Source of the DNA: Rhodospirillaceae bacterium
GTDB lineage: Bacteria > Pseudomonadota > Alphaproteobacteria > Rhodospirillales > UBA2165
Direction: 5' to 3'
Assembly (NCBI GenBank): GCA_018649725.1
Contig: JABIHH010000062.1
Span: 49,588 to 113,587 of the forward strand
Length of the DNA stretch: 64,000 bases
Shown: positions 45,296 to 56,150 of the stretch, one piece after another
Position numbering within the stretch: the first letter of the stretch is position 1
How the letters are laid out: each line of letters opens with the position of its first letter
Made by a program: the position numbers and the translations under genes
Notes under the pieces: generated by a model
The model's database searches: none
Told to the model about the DNA's origin: nothing
Seen by the model: only the letters and a program-made list of their open reading frames with translations

Positions 45296-48200
45296 TCATT
45301 CTGCCGGTTGAGGGTCAGTCTCGGGAAACTCATCCGGCGTTGGGATTTTTGTCCAGCCGAAATCATCAAAGATCGTGTAAAGCGCCGGCATCAGCAATAG
45401 GATCAAAAGGGTTGCGGCGAAGAGGCCAAAGGCAAGGCTGGTGACCAGCGGAATGAGTACTTGGGCTTGCATGCTGGTCTCGGTGAGTAGTGGCAAGAGA
45501 CCCATAATTGTCGTCGTTGAGGTCAGCAGAACAGCCCTAAACCGCATACGTGCTGCATGGCGTGCCGCATCGGCGGCGCTGTCACCGGCCAGGCGTTGAA
45601 TGCGGATAAACTCCATCATTAAAATGGCGTTGTTGACCACCACTCCCGCCAAGGATGCAAAGCCGACGATGCTCGGCATGGACATATTTAGACCGAGAAA
45701 ATAATGTCCCCAAATGACACCAACCAGCCCCATCGGAATGGCGATCATGACAATGAGCGGCTCGATATAGCTTCTGAATAAGAAGCTTAGAAGTAAGTAG
45801 ACGCCAATGAGACCGAGAGCAAAGCCACTGAATATGGAGCCTCGTGTTTTGGCTCCTTCATTGACCTCGCCGTGATAGACAACTTCAATGTCAGGATATT
45901 TTTCAGCGATTTTTGGCAGATAGTTCTTTTTCATATCGGCCAGTATCTCGGCGGTATTGGCGATGTTCGTGTCAACGTCGCCTTGCAGAGATATCGTGCG
46001 TTTGCGATTGATGCGGTGCAGGCGTGCATAACCCCGACCACTTTCCAATACCGCAACAGCATCGAGTGGGATTTGCTCGCCGCCAGGTGCGGTTACGCTA
46101 AAATACTCAAGGTCGCCAAGGCTGTCTTTGTCGCCCTGGGCCAGGCGGACATCAATCTCGTAAGATTCTTTGCCAACTTGTATCTCACTCGCGGTTTTGC
46201 CGAAAAAGGCGGAACGTAATTGCAGGGCGATCATTTGCGCATTGAGGCCAAGAGCCGTCGCGCCGTCTCTTAGTTTTAACTGAATTTCGGGTTTGCCCGG
46301 TCGCAGATCATCAGACAAATCAATCACGCCCGTATAGCCATTAAGCCAGTTTTTGACGTCAGCTGTAGCTCGCGTTAGTTGATCCAGATTTTGCCCTTTG
46401 ATGCGGATGTCAATTGCGCGCCCAGCCGGGCCCACGGCGGGCTCGGTATATTTAAGTGCGATAACATCGGGGAGTTTGCCGGTGCGTTCCCGCCATCTAT
46501 TCATAACTTCATCGGCAGTCAAAGTGCGTTGCTCGCTGGTCAAAAGATCAACCGTGATGGTCGCAATATGCGGGCCGAATTCATAGGCGTCGATGTTTTG
46601 GTTAAAGCCAATATTGATGCTTTTAACCAACGCCTGGCCGCCCGGCTGTTTAGGTGTAACTTCATCGTTTATTTTGCCAATGGTATCGGTGAGATGTGCG
46701 ACCACTTCGGTGGTGCGGCTCAGCGGCGTGCCTTGGGGCAGCAGTAAACGGGCTTGAATAACATCGCCTTCAATGTCCGGGAAAGGGCGGAATTTAAGTT
46801 TGCCGCCGGCCATCATGCTAAGCGAGGCAATAAAGAGCATAACGGTGAGGCCGACCGATAAATAACGCCAATTGATGGTCCAATTGACAACGCCTGCCAA
46901 GACATAATCGCGTAGCCAATAGATGGCGCTCTCCAATTTTAGGCGGAAGGCACTTGGTGTTTTACCTTGGTTCTTCTCCAGCGACTCTTTGATGTGATGG
47001 GGCAAAATAAGGAAGGCCTCAATTAGGCTGACGCTTAAGGTGATAAGCAGAATAATCGGCATCATCTTAAGGATGGAGCCCAAATTTCCTTTGATGAAGG
47101 CGAGCGAGCCAAACACGCAGATGGTTGTTAAAAATGATGAGATCACGCCAGGTGCCACTTGTTTCGTGCCAGCGATGGCAGCTTCAAGCGGTGCCAGACC
47201 TTTTACCATATGAGCGGCAATATTCTCGGCAATGACAATGGCATCATCGACCAGCAGACCGATAGCGATCAGCAGGCCAACCATGGTGATCAGATCGAAC
47301 GACAAGCCGACAAAAGACATCATGGCGATGGTGCCCATGAAGGAGACCGGAAAGCCCATGGCGACCCAAAATGAGAAGCGGATGTTGAAAAACAGCCATA
47401 GTGTCAAAAAGACCAGAATCAATCCTTGGAAGCCATTGACGACCAGCAGGCCCAAACGATCTCTGACGATCGAAGATATGTCGCGGGTAATATCGAAAGA
47501 AACTGAAGGCGGCGCGCGCTGTTTCTCCTTGGTGATAAAATCTTTGACCGCGTCGATGACCTTGAGGGTATCTTCGGCCTTGGTTTTTGAAACCTCCAAG
47601 ATGGCGGCGCGTTGATTGTTAAAGATAATTTTCTCTTCTGATTTTTCAAACATATCCGTGATCTTGGCTATCGAGCCCAGCCGAATTTCAGCACCGGATG
47701 CAGCGCCAACAATGACGATATCCTGGAACTCCAAAGGATTGCGTCGCTCGTCAGCAAACCGGATAAGCACATCACTTTCTTTGGTTTCGATGGAGCCTAC
47801 TGGCAAATTAATACTTTGCTGGGCGATAGTATTGGCGATGTCAGAAACACTAATGCCATATTGCCGCATGATTTGCGCCGGGATTTCGATGCGAATCTGA
47901 TGGTCGGAAAAGCCCTTGATTTTAACTTGCGAAATATTTTCATCTTCCAACATTTTGTCTTTAAGATTTTCGGCGTAAGCCTTGAGATCGAGCGCAGCCA
48001 TCGGGCCGGTGATCGCCACTGAGGCGACAAAGTCGATTTGGCCAAGTTTGCGGATCACGGGGTCTTCGGCTTGATCCGGGAAATTGTCGATCGCTTCCAC
48101 TTCAGTTTTGATGTCGTTCAAAAAATCATCGAAGCCTTTGCCTTCGACCATCTTGATGATTGCAGATCCTCGGTTCTCCCGGGCATCGCAGCGCGTCTCT

Positions 48201-48427
48201 TCAATATGTTTGATGCTTTCAACGGCATCTTCAATGCGCTGACAGATGGCGTCTTCGACATCCTCTGGTGTGGCGCCCGGATAGATGACCAATACTTCAA
48301 CTTCACGGGCCGGGATTTCCGGAAAAGTTTCGCGCTTAACATTGGGTGCAGACATGATGCCGATGATTAACAGGGCCACCATCAGCAGATTGGACGCCGT
48401 CGGGTGGCCGGCAAAATAGCGTATCAT
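45296..48427 (-). CDS. RND efflux transporter permease, AcrB type
   Basis: A 1043-residue inner-membrane pump. It shows the full family layout: first TM helix, porter domain, TM block (about 330-470), second porter domain and TM block (about 860-1010). The TM4 motif GLLVDDAIVIAENIA has both Asp of the proton relay, unlike the RND gene at the window start. The ATG overlaps the adaptor stop by one base (TAATG). TetR, adaptor and pump form a standard efflux operon. Substrate range unknown. Confidence 0.93.
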   Translation of the reverse strand: MIRYFAGHPTASNLLMVALLIIGIMSAPNVKRETFPEIPAREVEVLVIYPGATPEDVEDAICQRIEDAVESIKHIEETRCDARENRGSAIIKMVEGKGFDDFLNDIKTEVEAIDNFPDQAEDPVIRKLGQIDFVASVAITGPMAALDLKAYAENLKDKMLEDENISQVKIKGFSDHQIRIEIPAQIMRQYGISVSDIANTIAQQSINLPVGSIETKESDVLIRFADERRNPLEFQDIVIVGAASGAEIRLGSIAKITDMFEKSEEKIIFNNQRAAILEVSKTKAEDTLKVIDAVKDFITKEKQRAPPSVSFDITRDISSIVRDRLGLLVVNGFQGLILVFLTLWLFFNIRFSFWVAMGFPVSFMGTIAMMSFVGLSFDLITMVGLLIAIGLLVDDAIVIAENIAAHMVKGLAPLEAAIAGTKQVAPGVISSFLTTICVFGSLAFIKGNLGSILKMMPIILLITLSVSLIEAFLILPHHIKESLEKNQGKTPSAFRLKLESAIYWLRDYVLAGVVNWTINWRYLSVGLTVMLFIASLSMMAGGKLKFRPFPDIEGDVIQARLLLPQGTPLSRTTEVVAHLTDTIGKINDEVTPKQPGGQALVKSINIGFNQNIDAYEFGPHIATITVDLLTSEQRTLTADEVMNRWRERTGKLPDVIALKYTEPAVGPAGRAIDIRIKGQNLDQLTRATADVKNWLNGYTGVIDLSDDLRPGKPEIQLKLRDGATALGLNAQMIALQLRSAFFGKTASEIQVGKESYEIDVRLAQGDKDSLGDLEYFSVTAPGGEQIPLDAVAVLESGRGYARLHRINRKRTISLQGDVDTNIANTAEILADMKKNYLPKIAEKYPDIEVVYHGEVNEGAKTRGSIFSGFALGLIGVYLLLSFLFRSYIEPLIVMIAIPMGLVGVIWGHYFLGLNMSMPSIVGFASLAGVVVNNAILMMEFIRIQRLAGDSAADAARHAARMRFRAVLLTSTTTIMGLLPLLTETSMQAQVLIPLVTSLAFGLFAATLLILLLMPALYTIFDDFGWTKIPTPDEFPETDPQPAE

Positions 48428-49809
48428 TATAGACGATCCTCCCCGTTTGCAGCTTTGGAGAGGGATTGTTGAACCGTTTTGTCATCCACCGGGTTTAGCA
48501 ACATGCCTTCGATGGCTGGAATGAGGTCGCTGACAATTATTCTTTCACCGGCTTTGAGATTGGCCGCGGCGTTAGCGGTCAGCACACTGATATTACCCTG
48601 CGCATAAGCGATTTTTACTTTGTTGATGCGGAGGCGATTTTCTTTGCTGACAACATATACGCGACCGCCATGAATGGCAGCCCGCGGAATAATAATCCTA
48701 TTTGCTTGAGGGGTGCCGCGTAGTTCGACCTCAACATACATGTTTTTTGTCAGTGGTGGGCGTTGGTTTTTGTTGGATAGTTTGTAGGGGTTATCGACGG
48801 CCACGATGACGCCAAGGGTGCGGGTGCGAGGGTCAAGCCGGTCGCTGATCCTAGCGACGCGCCCAGGCCAGGTTGCTATGAGGTTACCACTTCGCAATCT
48901 GACAATGGGTTTTAGGCCCAATATCCGCTCAATATCGGCGCCAGAGTTGGTCGCAGAGAAATTCTTAAGACGGGACAGATCCAACAATTGCGCCATTTTA
49001 TCCACGGGCAATTGGGCCGAGACTTCAGAAACATCGATGCTGTCGGCAACCAGCATGGTTTTACCAAGTCCAGCGAATTGAGCATGCTCAACATTGACTT
49101 CGGCAATACGGGCATCAAAGGGCAGGGTGATGGTCGTTCGCGTTAAATTTAAGTTCGCGTCCTGCAATTTGATCTCTAGGCTGGCGCGCTGAGCCTTCAA
49201 GCGTTCCGCTTCGGCGGGTAGCAGGTTCAAACTGTTTTGCAGGCTTTGGACGCTTTGACGGCGGGCCAATAGATTGCGCTCTTCCTGATCGACAGCTGCC
49301 TGGCTCACCGTTCGGCGCTTCAGCAGCGACTGTTTGCGCTTTAAATCTTTTTGGCTGAGTTTCAAGGAGCGTTGCTCAATGGCAAGCGAGGCCTTGGTAT
49401 TGGTAACGCGTGCTTTAAGCTCTGAAATTTGGGCGTCGAGCGCCCGGATATCAGCCTCGGTCGCCTGGACCGCGAGGCGGTAATTGATTGGGTCAATTTT
49501 TAAGACCACGGTACCTTTTGGCAAAATCGTGCCAGCCTTTAGATTGGGATGAATTTCAACAATTTTGCCGGCAACCTCAGAGACCGCCTGCCAAACTGTG
49601 CCGGGCGTGACATTGCCAAAGCCCAAAGCGCGCGGCACAACGGTGAATTCAGCCACCGTGATGACCCGGACTTTCTGAGCGACCTCTTTGATTGGCTCAT
49701 GCTGAGGGTCTTGACGGTTATTAATCTGATAGGCCATGATCGCGATACCCACGAGGATAGGAGGGATAATCAACAGGCGTTTGGATATCGTTTTGATATT
49801 GAGTGCCAT
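48427..49809 (-). CDS. RND efflux periplasmic adaptor (MFP/HlyD family)
   Basis: A 460-residue adaptor that links the RND pump to an outer-membrane channel. An N-terminal membrane anchor (LLIIPPILVGIAIMAYQ, about 12-28) is followed by a barrel/lipoyl half, a helical hairpin with Lys/Arg/Gln-rich coiled coil (about 120-230), the second half motif FDARIAEVNVEHAQFAGLGK (about 229-248) and a C-terminal barrel. GGAG precedes the ATG. It lies between the TetR gene (2 bp) and the pump gene (1-bp overlap). No outer-membrane channel gene is in the operon. Confidence 0.9.
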   Translation of the reverse strand: MALNIKTISKRLLIIPPILVGIAIMAYQINNRQDPQHEPIKEVAQKVRVITVAEFTVVPRALGFGNVTPGTVWQAVSEVAGKIVEIHPNLKAGTILPKGTVVLKIDPINYRLAVQATEADIRALDAQISELKARVTNTKASLAIEQRSLKLSQKDLKRKQSLLKRRTVSQAAVDQEERNLLARRQSVQSLQNSLNLLPAEAERLKAQRASLEIKLQDANLNLTRTTITLPFDARIAEVNVEHAQFAGLGKTMLVADSIDVSEVSAQLPVDKMAQLLDLSRLKNFSATNSGADIERILGLKPIVRLRSGNLIATWPGRVARISDRLDPRTRTLGVIVAVDNPYKLSNKNQRPPLTKNMYVEVELRGTPQANRIIIPRAAIHGGRVYVVSKENRLRINKVKIAYAQGNISVLTANAAANLKAGERIIVSDLIPAIEGMLLNPVDDKTVQQSLSKAANGEDRL

Positions 49810-49811
49810 GT

Positions 49812-50501
49812 TCAGGCTCCTTTACTAGAGGGTTCAACAGGATCAAGTCCGATCGAATTTAAAACAGATTGAGTGGCGACTTTGGCAATCAGCGCGACGC
49901 GCTCCGGCGTGTAGTTTTCCCATTCGAGGCGCTTCCACAACACCACCCGGGCAATTCCAAAGATCACAATTTGGCCCAAAATGGCATGAGCGCGGATGGC
50001 GCATTCTGGATCATCAGCTGGCTTTTCCAACACCATAGACGCGATCACGGTTATCGCCTTATGGAGCGGTTCAATGCGACCTTTATAGAGCACTTCGAAA
50101 TTCTCGGACGGATTGGCGTATTCCCGCATCACCAAGGGCATGCGCCAGCGCATGAATTCGTTTTCGAGAAATATATTGAACAGATTGGAAATCAGACTGG
50201 TGATGGCTTGAGCAAGCTTTTGCCGATCACCTGAGGCTGCTCGCACGCTATCCTGGATCTTTGCCATTGACGGGCCAAAGTAGACTTCAGTATCGATCAC
50301 CAATTGTTCGAGGACAGCCCGGTAGAGACCTTCTTTGCCATCAAAATGATAATTAATCGCCGCGATGTTGCAGCCCGATTCATTGGTCAATTGGCGGGTG
50401 GAGACGCTTTCAAAACCATGAATGGCAAACAGCCGCAAACCGGTTTCTAGCAACAGGTTGCGGGTTTCATCGCCGCGACTGACCGGCACATCTTTGGGCA
50501 C
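49812..50501 (-). CDS. TetR-family repressor of the RND operon
   Basis: A 229-residue regulator. The N-terminal HTH (about 14-60) reads LETGLRLFAIHGFESVSTRQ and GCNIAAINYHFDGKEGLYRA, and the C-terminal part resembles the DUF1956 (CerR-like) group. GTG start with AGGAG 7 nt upstream. It is the first gene of the efflux operon and should autoregulate through the palindrome at 50545-50566. The inducing ligand is unknown. Confidence 0.88.
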   Translation of the reverse strand: MPKDVPVSRGDETRNLLLETGLRLFAIHGFESVSTRQLTNESGCNIAAINYHFDGKEGLYRAVLEQLVIDTEVYFGPSMAKIQDSVRAASGDRQKLAQAITSLISNLFNIFLENEFMRWRMPLVMREYANPSENFEVLYKGRIEPLHKAITVIASMVLEKPADDPECAIRAHAILGQIVIFGIARVVLWKRLEWENYTPERVALIAKVATQSVLNSIGLDPVEPSSKGA

Positions 50502-50544
50502 GTTGAACTCCTCTGAATATCTTTAATATAAGCCATCCGGGTCA

Positions 50545-50566
50545 TTAAATCAAACGTTTGTTTTAA
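50545..50566. promoter_or_regulatory. Probable TetR operator (22-bp palindrome)
   Basis: TTAAA-t-CAAACGTTTG-t-TTTAA: a 22-bp palindrome with one mismatched pair, centred on ACGT, 44 bp before the TetR GTG start. Size, symmetry and position fit a TetR-family operator controlling the efflux operon. Confidence 0.6.
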
Positions 50567-50636
50567 ATAGTGACGCGCGCGCCGGAGAAGGCATCCACCT
50601 TAAGCCTAATTTGATCTAGAAAATTGCGTTGAAACG

Positions 50637-50936
50637 CTATTCTTCTTCGGTCTCAATTTTTGGTAGTTTGTTGGCGAGGACCGGCGCAAAGACGCTAATC
50701 ATCACGACGATACCGGCACCGATGGCAAACAGCCATACCGGCACTTCTTCTTTGTTGTCGGCACCAAATCCTAAGCAGCCATCACCGCAATTGGTGCCGT
50801 CACCTAAGACGAATGTCACGACGCCCAGAAATCCGAGCACAACGACCATCAAGCTGATGCCCCAAATACGGCGCTTGCGTAAACTGGCTTCTGGGCCAAA
50901 ATCTTTAACTGCGGCGTTGTCTTCAATATCGTTCAT
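50637..50936 (-). CDS. Small two-helix membrane protein
   Basis: A 99-residue protein with two membrane helices (about 25-45 and 66-86) and a loop with two Cys (TNCGDGCLG, about 48-56), which may form a disulfide if the loop is periplasmic. No family recognised. It lies 12 bp downstream of secA on the same strand and is probably co-transcribed. Confidence 0.65.
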   Translation of the reverse strand: MNDIEDNAAVKDFGPEASLRKRRIWGISLMVVVLGFLGVVTFVLGDGTNCGDGCLGFGADNKEEVPVWLFAIGAGIVVMISVFAPVLANKLPKIETEEE

Positions 50937-50948
50937 GTTGCGAGATAT

Positions 50949-53693
50949 CTAAACCGCACCGTGGCAGTGTTTGAATTTTTTACCGGATTCACAGGGACAG
51001 GCGGAATTACGACCGATTTTACCCCAGGTTGTGGGGTCGCCGGGGTCGAGAATTTCAGCACCCTCTCTGACGACCACAGGTGAGGCGGGGAGTTCATTGA
51101 CGCCCGTGCCATCATATTCACCATCGGCATAATCTTCAGGATCGGTGGCGTACATCGGGTCCTGAGATATTTCAAAAGTTTCAGAGGTACCCGATAGGCC
51201 GATATCACCTGGATCGGTAAGCTGTAGTTCCATATGGGCAAGAAAGACCGTAATGCGTTCATCCAGCTCGGTCAGCATGCCGTTGAACATATCAAAGGCT
51301 TCGCCCTTATATTCGTTGAGTGGATCTTTTTGCGCATAAGCGCGGAGTCCGATGCCTTGGCGGAGATGATCAAGCGCCAGTAAATGTTCTTTCCAAACTT
51401 GGTCGAGGACTTGAAGAAGTAAATTCTTCTCGACGTCACGCATAACATCTGGGCCCCAGGTCGCCGCTTTTTCAGCCATTTTCCGATTGGCAGCGTCCGA
51501 GATGCGCTCAAGGATTTCGTCGTTGGCAACGCCTTCTTCCTTGGCCCATTCATCGACGGGTAAATCGAGACCAAAGAGGCGCAGGCCTTCTTCATGCAAG
51601 GCGGCTGTGTCCCATTGTTCCTGATAGGCTTTTTCGGGAATGCAAGCTGCGACCACGCTCTCAACCACATTGTGGCGCATATCGGCGATGGTTGCTGAAA
51701 CATCTTCACTGGCCATCAGTTCTTTGCGCTGTTCGTAAATGACTTTGCGTTGGTCATTCATAACATCGTCAAATTTGAGCAAATTCTTACGAATGTCGAA
51801 GTTGCGCGCCTCGACTTTTTGCTGAGCTTTTTCGAGCGCTTTATTGATCCAGGGATGGACAATCGCCTCGCCGTCTTCAAGGCCAAGTTTTTTGAGCATC
51901 CCGTCCATCCGCTCCGAACCAAAGATCCGCATCAGATCATCTTCGAGCGAGAGGTAGAATTTGGAGCCACCTGGATCACCTTGTCGGCCCGCTCGACCAC
52001 GCAGCTGATTATCGATCCGCCGACTTTCGTGACGTTCAGTACCAATAATATAAAGACCACCCGCAGCCTTGACGATTTCCCTGCCTTCAGCGACTTCCTT
52101 GCGGAGACGTTCTTCAATCTCGGCATGCTTGCTTTCGTCGGCAACATTTTCGGTCTGCTGTTTGATCAGCATGTCGATATTTCCGCCGAGCTGAATATCC
52201 GTACCACGGCCCGCCATGTTCGTCGCAATGGTGACCGAGCCCGGTGCACCGGCCTGGGCGATGATCAGGGCTTCTTGCTCGTGGAAGCGCGCGTTCAGCA
52301 CTTGATGTTTAATCTTATCTTTTTTGAGCAGAGCGGCAATTTCTTCAGATTTCTCAATACTTACTGTGCCGACCAGGACGGGTTGATTGCGGGTCTGGCA
52401 ATCTTTCACCATCACTAGAATCGACTGGTGTTTTTCTGCTTCTGTGCGGTAAACCTCATCGTCCATGTCTGCGCGAATACAGGCAACGTTGGTTGGGATT
52501 TCAGCCGCTTCCAAACTATAGATTTCCTGAAATTCACCGGCCTCGGTCATTGCCGTACCGGTCATGCCGGCAAGCTTTGGATACATCCGGAAATAGTTCT
52601 GATAGGTGATTGAAGCGAGAGTTTGGTTTTCTGATTCAACCTCGACACCTTCTTTGGCTTCCAAAGCTTGGTGCAGTCCTTCGGAGAAGCGACGGCCTTC
52701 CATCATCCGGCCAGTGAACTCGTCAATAATGACAACCTGACCTTCATGGACAATATAATCTGTGTCAGCCTCGAACAGCTTATGCGCTTTGAGGGCTTGG
52801 TTTACGTGATGGACCAAACTGATATTGGTGTATTCATAGAGGCTGCCTTCGGTGAGCAGTCCGGCGTCGCGCAGTAATTCTTCAACATGCTCGTTGCCCT
52901 GATCGGTCAGAGTAACCGCTTTGACTTTCTCGTCTTTTTCGTAATCGGCTTCAACCAGGCTTGGGATGATTTTGTCGACCACATCGTAGAGTTCGGAAGA
53001 ATCCTCGGAAGCGCCTGAAATAATCAATGGCGTTCTGGCTTCATCAACCAAGATTGAATCGACCTCATCGACGATTGCATAGTTGAACGGACGTTGGACC
53101 ATTTCTTCAAGTGCGAATTTCATATTGTCGCGCAGGTAGTCAAAGCCAAATTCACTATTGGTGCCGTAGGTGATGTCGCAGCGATAGGCGTCGGCGCGCT
53201 CGGATTCTGTGAGGTTGGGGATGACGCAGCCAACCGTGAGGCCGAGCATGTTATAAACTTTGCCCATCCACTCCGCGTCGCGCGGGGCCAGATAATCATT
53301 GACCGTCACGATATGAACGCCCTTGCCTTCAAGCGCGTTCAAGTAAACCGCCATGGTTGAGGTCAAGGTCTTACCCTCACCGGTTTTCATTTCAGCAATC
53401 ATGCCGCGGTGGAGAACGATCGCGCCAACGATTTGAACATCATAAGGACGCTCACCCAGGGTACGTTTGGCTGCTTCGCGTACTGTCGCAAAAGCATCCG
53501 GCAAAATAGCGTCGAGGGTCTCGCCATTGCTGAGACGTTCTCGCAACTCGTCCGTGCGGCCGCCTAATTCTTCATCGGTCAGTTTTTCAACGGATGGTTC
53601 GAGCGCATTAATTTGATCAACAACACTATCAAGACCGCGAACGTAGCGGTCATTTGCTGTTCCAAAAAGGCGCCGGGCAATGGCGTCAAACAT
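50949..53693 (-). CDS. secA: Preprotein translocase ATPase SecA
   Basis: Motor that drives secretory proteins through SecYEG. The 914 residues have Walker [12 protein letters not shown] (about 99-109), [19 protein letters not shown] (Walker B region, about 208-226), the preprotein cross-linking region, [13 protein letters not shown] (about 505-517) and the C-terminal zinc site [14 protein letters not shown], which binds SecB and lipids. It is transcribed away from the parvulin gene. Confidence 0.97.
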   Translation of the reverse strand: MFDAIARRLFGTANDRYVRGLDSVVDQINALEPSVEKLTDEELGGRTDELRERLSNGETLDAILPDAFATVREAAKRTLGERPYDVQIVGAIVLHRGMIAEMKTGEGKTLTSTMAVYLNALEGKGVHIVTVNDYLAPRDAEWMGKVYNMLGLTVGCVIPNLTESERADAYRCDITYGTNSEFGFDYLRDNMKFALEEMVQRPFNYAIVDEVDSILVDEARTPLIISGASEDSSELYDVVDKIIPSLVEADYEKDEKVKAVTLTDQGNEHVEELLRDAGLLTEGSLYEYTNISLVHHVNQALKAHKLFEADTDYIVHEGQVVIIDEFTGRMMEGRRFSEGLHQALEAKEGVEVESENQTLASITYQNYFRMYPKLAGMTGTAMTEAGEFQEIYSLEAAEIPTNVACIRADMDDEVYRTEAEKHQSILVMVKDCQTRNQPVLVGTVSIEKSEEIAALLKKDKIKHQVLNARFHEQEALIIAQAGAPGSVTIATNMAGRGTDIQLGGNIDMLIKQQTENVADESKHAEIEERLRKEVAEGREIVKAAGGLYIIGTERHESRRIDNQLRGRAGRQGDPGGSKFYLSLEDDLMRIFGSERMDGMLKKLGLEDGEAIVHPWINKALEKAQQKVEARNFDIRKNLLKFDDVMNDQRKVIYEQRKELMASEDVSATIADMRHNVVESVVAACIPEKAYQEQWDTAALHEEGLRLFGLDLPVDEWAKEEGVANDEILERISDAANRKMAEKAATWGPDVMRDVEKNLLLQVLDQVWKEHLLALDHLRQGIGLRAYAQKDPLNEYKGEAFDMFNGMLTELDERITVFLAHMELQLTDPGDIGLSGTSETFEISQDPMYATDPEDYADGEYDGTGVNELPASPVVVREGAEILDPGDPTTWGKIGRNSACPCESGKKFKHCHGAV

Positions 53694-53960
53694 TCAATTT
53701 CCTCAACAAATTCAGTACTTAAATAGTTCGGAGGCGGGGGATTGCAAACATATAGCTCACCCAGGTTACGTCCACTTCGAATCTGGAGAAGAGAGATAGA
53801 GCCCTGGCCCCTCTCTGTCAACGATTGCGGCCTCTAAATCACCAAGTAATCGCAATAATGTGTGATGCAGAAAATAAAGGTTTTAGGATAGGATGAGGCA
53901 GTTTATGAGTAGGTTTAAATAAAAACGCTGTTACGACGTCATTTAGAAAGGACTTCCACT

Positions 53961-54851
53961 ATGATCGCATCTCGCCCGGCTTTGCCCCCGGCTTTTCCCG
54001 AGGCTTTTCCACGGATTAAAACCCGCTTCGGCATCCTTGGAGTATTTGGAGTTCTTTTGATAGCTCTTTTGAGTTTGCCAGCCAGCTCGGTATTGGCTGC
54101 GGAAACCAAGCCTGATCCGGTGGTCGCGACCGTAAACGGCCATGAAATTCATATGTCAGATGTCGAGCAGGCACGCCGTCAATTGCCACCGCAAGCTCAG
54201 CAATATCCGATGAATACGGTCTATAAGTTCTTGCTTAAAAATCTCGTTGATACACATTTGACAGCTGTCGCGGCTCGCAAAGACGGCTTGGATAAAAAGA
54301 CTGATATAGTCAAACAAGTGCGCCGGATCGAAGAGCAGATTCTCCATCAAGCTTATTTGGCCGAGCGGGTTTCAGGTGCCCTGACGGATGAGCGGCTAAA
54401 AGGGAGTTATGAGACTTATCTGAAATCCAGTCCGGTCGGTGAAGAAGTGCGCGCCCGCCATATCCTCGTGCAAACCCGCGAACAGGCGATGGAAGTCATT
54501 GGGCGTTTGCAAAAGGGAGAAGACTTCGCTGCCTTGGCAAAATCCGTTTCAACCGGACCGTCTGGTAAACGCGGTGGTGATCTCGGCTATTTTACAGCTG
54601 AGCGTATGGTGCCGCCTTTTTCCAAAGCCGCCTTCGCAACGCGCCCTGGTAGCTTTACCGAAAAACCGGTGAAAACGCAGTTCGGTTGGCATGTGATTAA
54701 GGTTGAGGACAAGCGCACGCAAAAGCCTAAATCTTTTGACGAAGTGAAGAATAAATTGCGCAATCAGATTTCAAAAGACCTCGCCGACGCTGTCGTTGCC
54801 GAGCTCCGCAAAACCGCCGACGTACAAACATTCGGCCCCGACGGAAAATAA
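53961..54851 (+). CDS. Periplasmic peptidyl-prolyl isomerase, parvulin type
   Basis: A 296-residue exported folding factor. A hydrophobic N-terminal segment (FGILGVFGVLLIALLSLPAS, about 23-42) acts as signal or anchor, followed by SurA-like N-terminal helices and the parvulin domain (about 163-255: VRARHILVQTREQAMEVIGR; GGDLGYFTAERMVPPF; TQFGWHVIKVED). AAGGA lies before the ATG. The order secA, parvulin, argJ is common in alphaproteobacteria. A strong terminator follows. Confidence 0.9.
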   Translation: MIASRPALPPAFPEAFPRIKTRFGILGVFGVLLIALLSLPASSVLAAETKPDPVVATVNGHEIHMSDVEQARRQLPPQAQQYPMNTVYKFLLKNLVDTHLTAVAARKDGLDKKTDIVKQVRRIEEQILHQAYLAERVSGALTDERLKGSYETYLKSSPVGEEVRARHILVQTREQAMEVIGRLQKGEDFAALAKSVSTGPSGKRGGDLGYFTAERMVPPFSKAAFATRPGSFTEKPVKTQFGWHVIKVEDKRTQKPKSFDEVKNKLRNQISKDLADAVVAELRKTADVQTFGPDGK

Positions 54852-54882
54852 ATGTAGCGGCTGCCTCAATATAGGGCTAAAA

Positions 54883-54910
54883 GGGGCGCCAAATTAGGTG
54901 CCCTTTTTTT
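54883..54910 (+). terminator. Intrinsic terminator after the parvulin gene
   Basis: GGGCGCC, AAATTA loop, GGTGCCC (one G-U pair), followed by seven T. It ends only 13 bp before the argJ ATG, so argJ must be read through from upstream or start from a leader within the terminator. Confidence 0.85.
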
Positions 54911-54923
54911 ATTGAGAAATGAC

Positions 54924-56150
54924 ATGACTGACATCTCACCTTTAGCGCCGGAGAGTTTTCCGGACATTCCTTCAATCCCCGGCGTGCAAATGGCGGCGGG
55001 GGCTTGTGGTGTGCGCTATTCGGGCAAGCTCGATGTGTTGTTGGTGAAGCTCGCCGAAGGCACAGAGGTGGCCGGCGTGTTCACGAAATCACAGACCGCC
55101 GCCGCCCCGATCGATTGGTGCAAGCAGTCACTCAGTAACGGTAAAGCCCGGGCGCTCGTGGTCAATTCGGGCAATGCCAATGCGTTTAATGGTGTCGCCG
55201 GTATCGCCTCGGTTGAGCGAACAGCAAACCAAGCGTCTGAGGTTGTCAGTTGTGCCTCTGAAGATGTCTTTATTGCGTCGACCGGCGTGATTGGTGAGGC
55301 TTTGCCCGACAACAAAATCACCGATGCCCTGTCAGGTCTAAGCGAAAACTTGGGAACTGACTGGCAGGCCGCAGGTGATGCGATTTGCACAACCGATACC
55401 TATGCCAAAGGGGCATTCCGGAAAGTCAAAATTGGTGAGACGGAAGTAACCATCGGCGGTATCGCCAAGGGCTCGGGCATGATTGCACCAGATATGGCGA
55501 CGATGCTGGCCTTTGTCTTTACCGATGCAGCCATTCCGCAAAGTGTTTTGCAGCCGCTGCTCAGCAAATCTGCTGACAAAAGCTTTAATTCGATCACGGT
55601 AGACTCGGACACGTCGACCAGCGATACGGTCTTGTTATTTGCGACGGGCCAGGCGGAGCATCAGGCAATCGTTTCTGCCGTTGATGCACCTTTGCAGGAT
55701 TTCAAAGTTGCCTTGGATGAGGTGATGCTCGACCTCGCCCAGCAGGTTGTCCGGGACGGTGAGGGGGCGACTAAATTTGTTGAGATTAAAGTTTCGGGTG
55801 CTGCTGATGATAAGGCGGCCCGGACAATTGGGCTGGCGATTGCCAACTCGCCGCTGGTGAAAACAGCGATCGCCGGCGAAGATGCCAATTGGGGCCGGAT
55901 CGTTATGGCAGTTGGTAAATCCGGCGAGAAAGCCGACCGCGACAAAATGGGCATCTCAATTGGCGGTGTTGAGATTGCGGCCACTGGTCAAGCGGTCGAA
56001 GGCTATGACGAAGCGCCGGTTGCCGACCATATGAAAGGCCAGGAGATCGATATCGCGGTTGATGTTGGCATTGGCCAAGGCGAGGCGACCGTCTGGACCT
56101 GCGATCTCACTCATGGATATATTACGATCAATGCCGATTATCGGACCTGA
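54924..56150 (+). CDS. argJ: Bifunctional ornithine acetyltransferase/N-acetylglutamate synthase
   Basis: Recycles the acetyl group in arginine synthesis. The 408-residue proenzyme cleaves itself before the Thr of KGSGMIAPDMATMLAFVF (about 183-200). C-terminal segments include GEDANWGRIVMAVG (about 314-327) and the last residues GYITINADYRT. The ATG at 54924 is preferred over the TTG at 54912. mutT overlaps its 3' end by 20 bp, so the argJ-mutT-HAD genes form an operon. Confidence 0.95.
   Translation: MTDISPLAPESFPDIPSIPGVQMAAGACGVRYSGKLDVLLVKLAEGTEVAGVFTKSQTAAAPIDWCKQSLSNGKARALVVNSGNANAFNGVAGIASVERTANQASEVVSCASEDVFIASTGVIGEALPDNKITDALSGLSENLGTDWQAAGDAICTTDTYAKGAFRKVKIGETEVTIGGIAKGSGMIAPDMATMLAFVFTDAAIPQSVLQPLLSKSADKSFNSITVDSDTSTSDTVLLFATGQAEHQAIVSAVDAPLQDFKVALDEVMLDLAQQVVRDGEGATKFVEIKVSGAADDKAARTIGLAIANSPLVKTAIAGEDANWGRIVMAVGKSGEKADRDKMGISIGGVEIAATGQAVEGYDEAPVADHMKGQEIDIAVDVGIGQGEATVWTCDLTHGYITINADYRT

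Noticed and set aside
43496..50936. A cueR (MerR-family) gene near the copper-type promoter
   Set aside because: No MerR-type HTH protein is encoded here or elsewhere in the window; the regulator must be outside.
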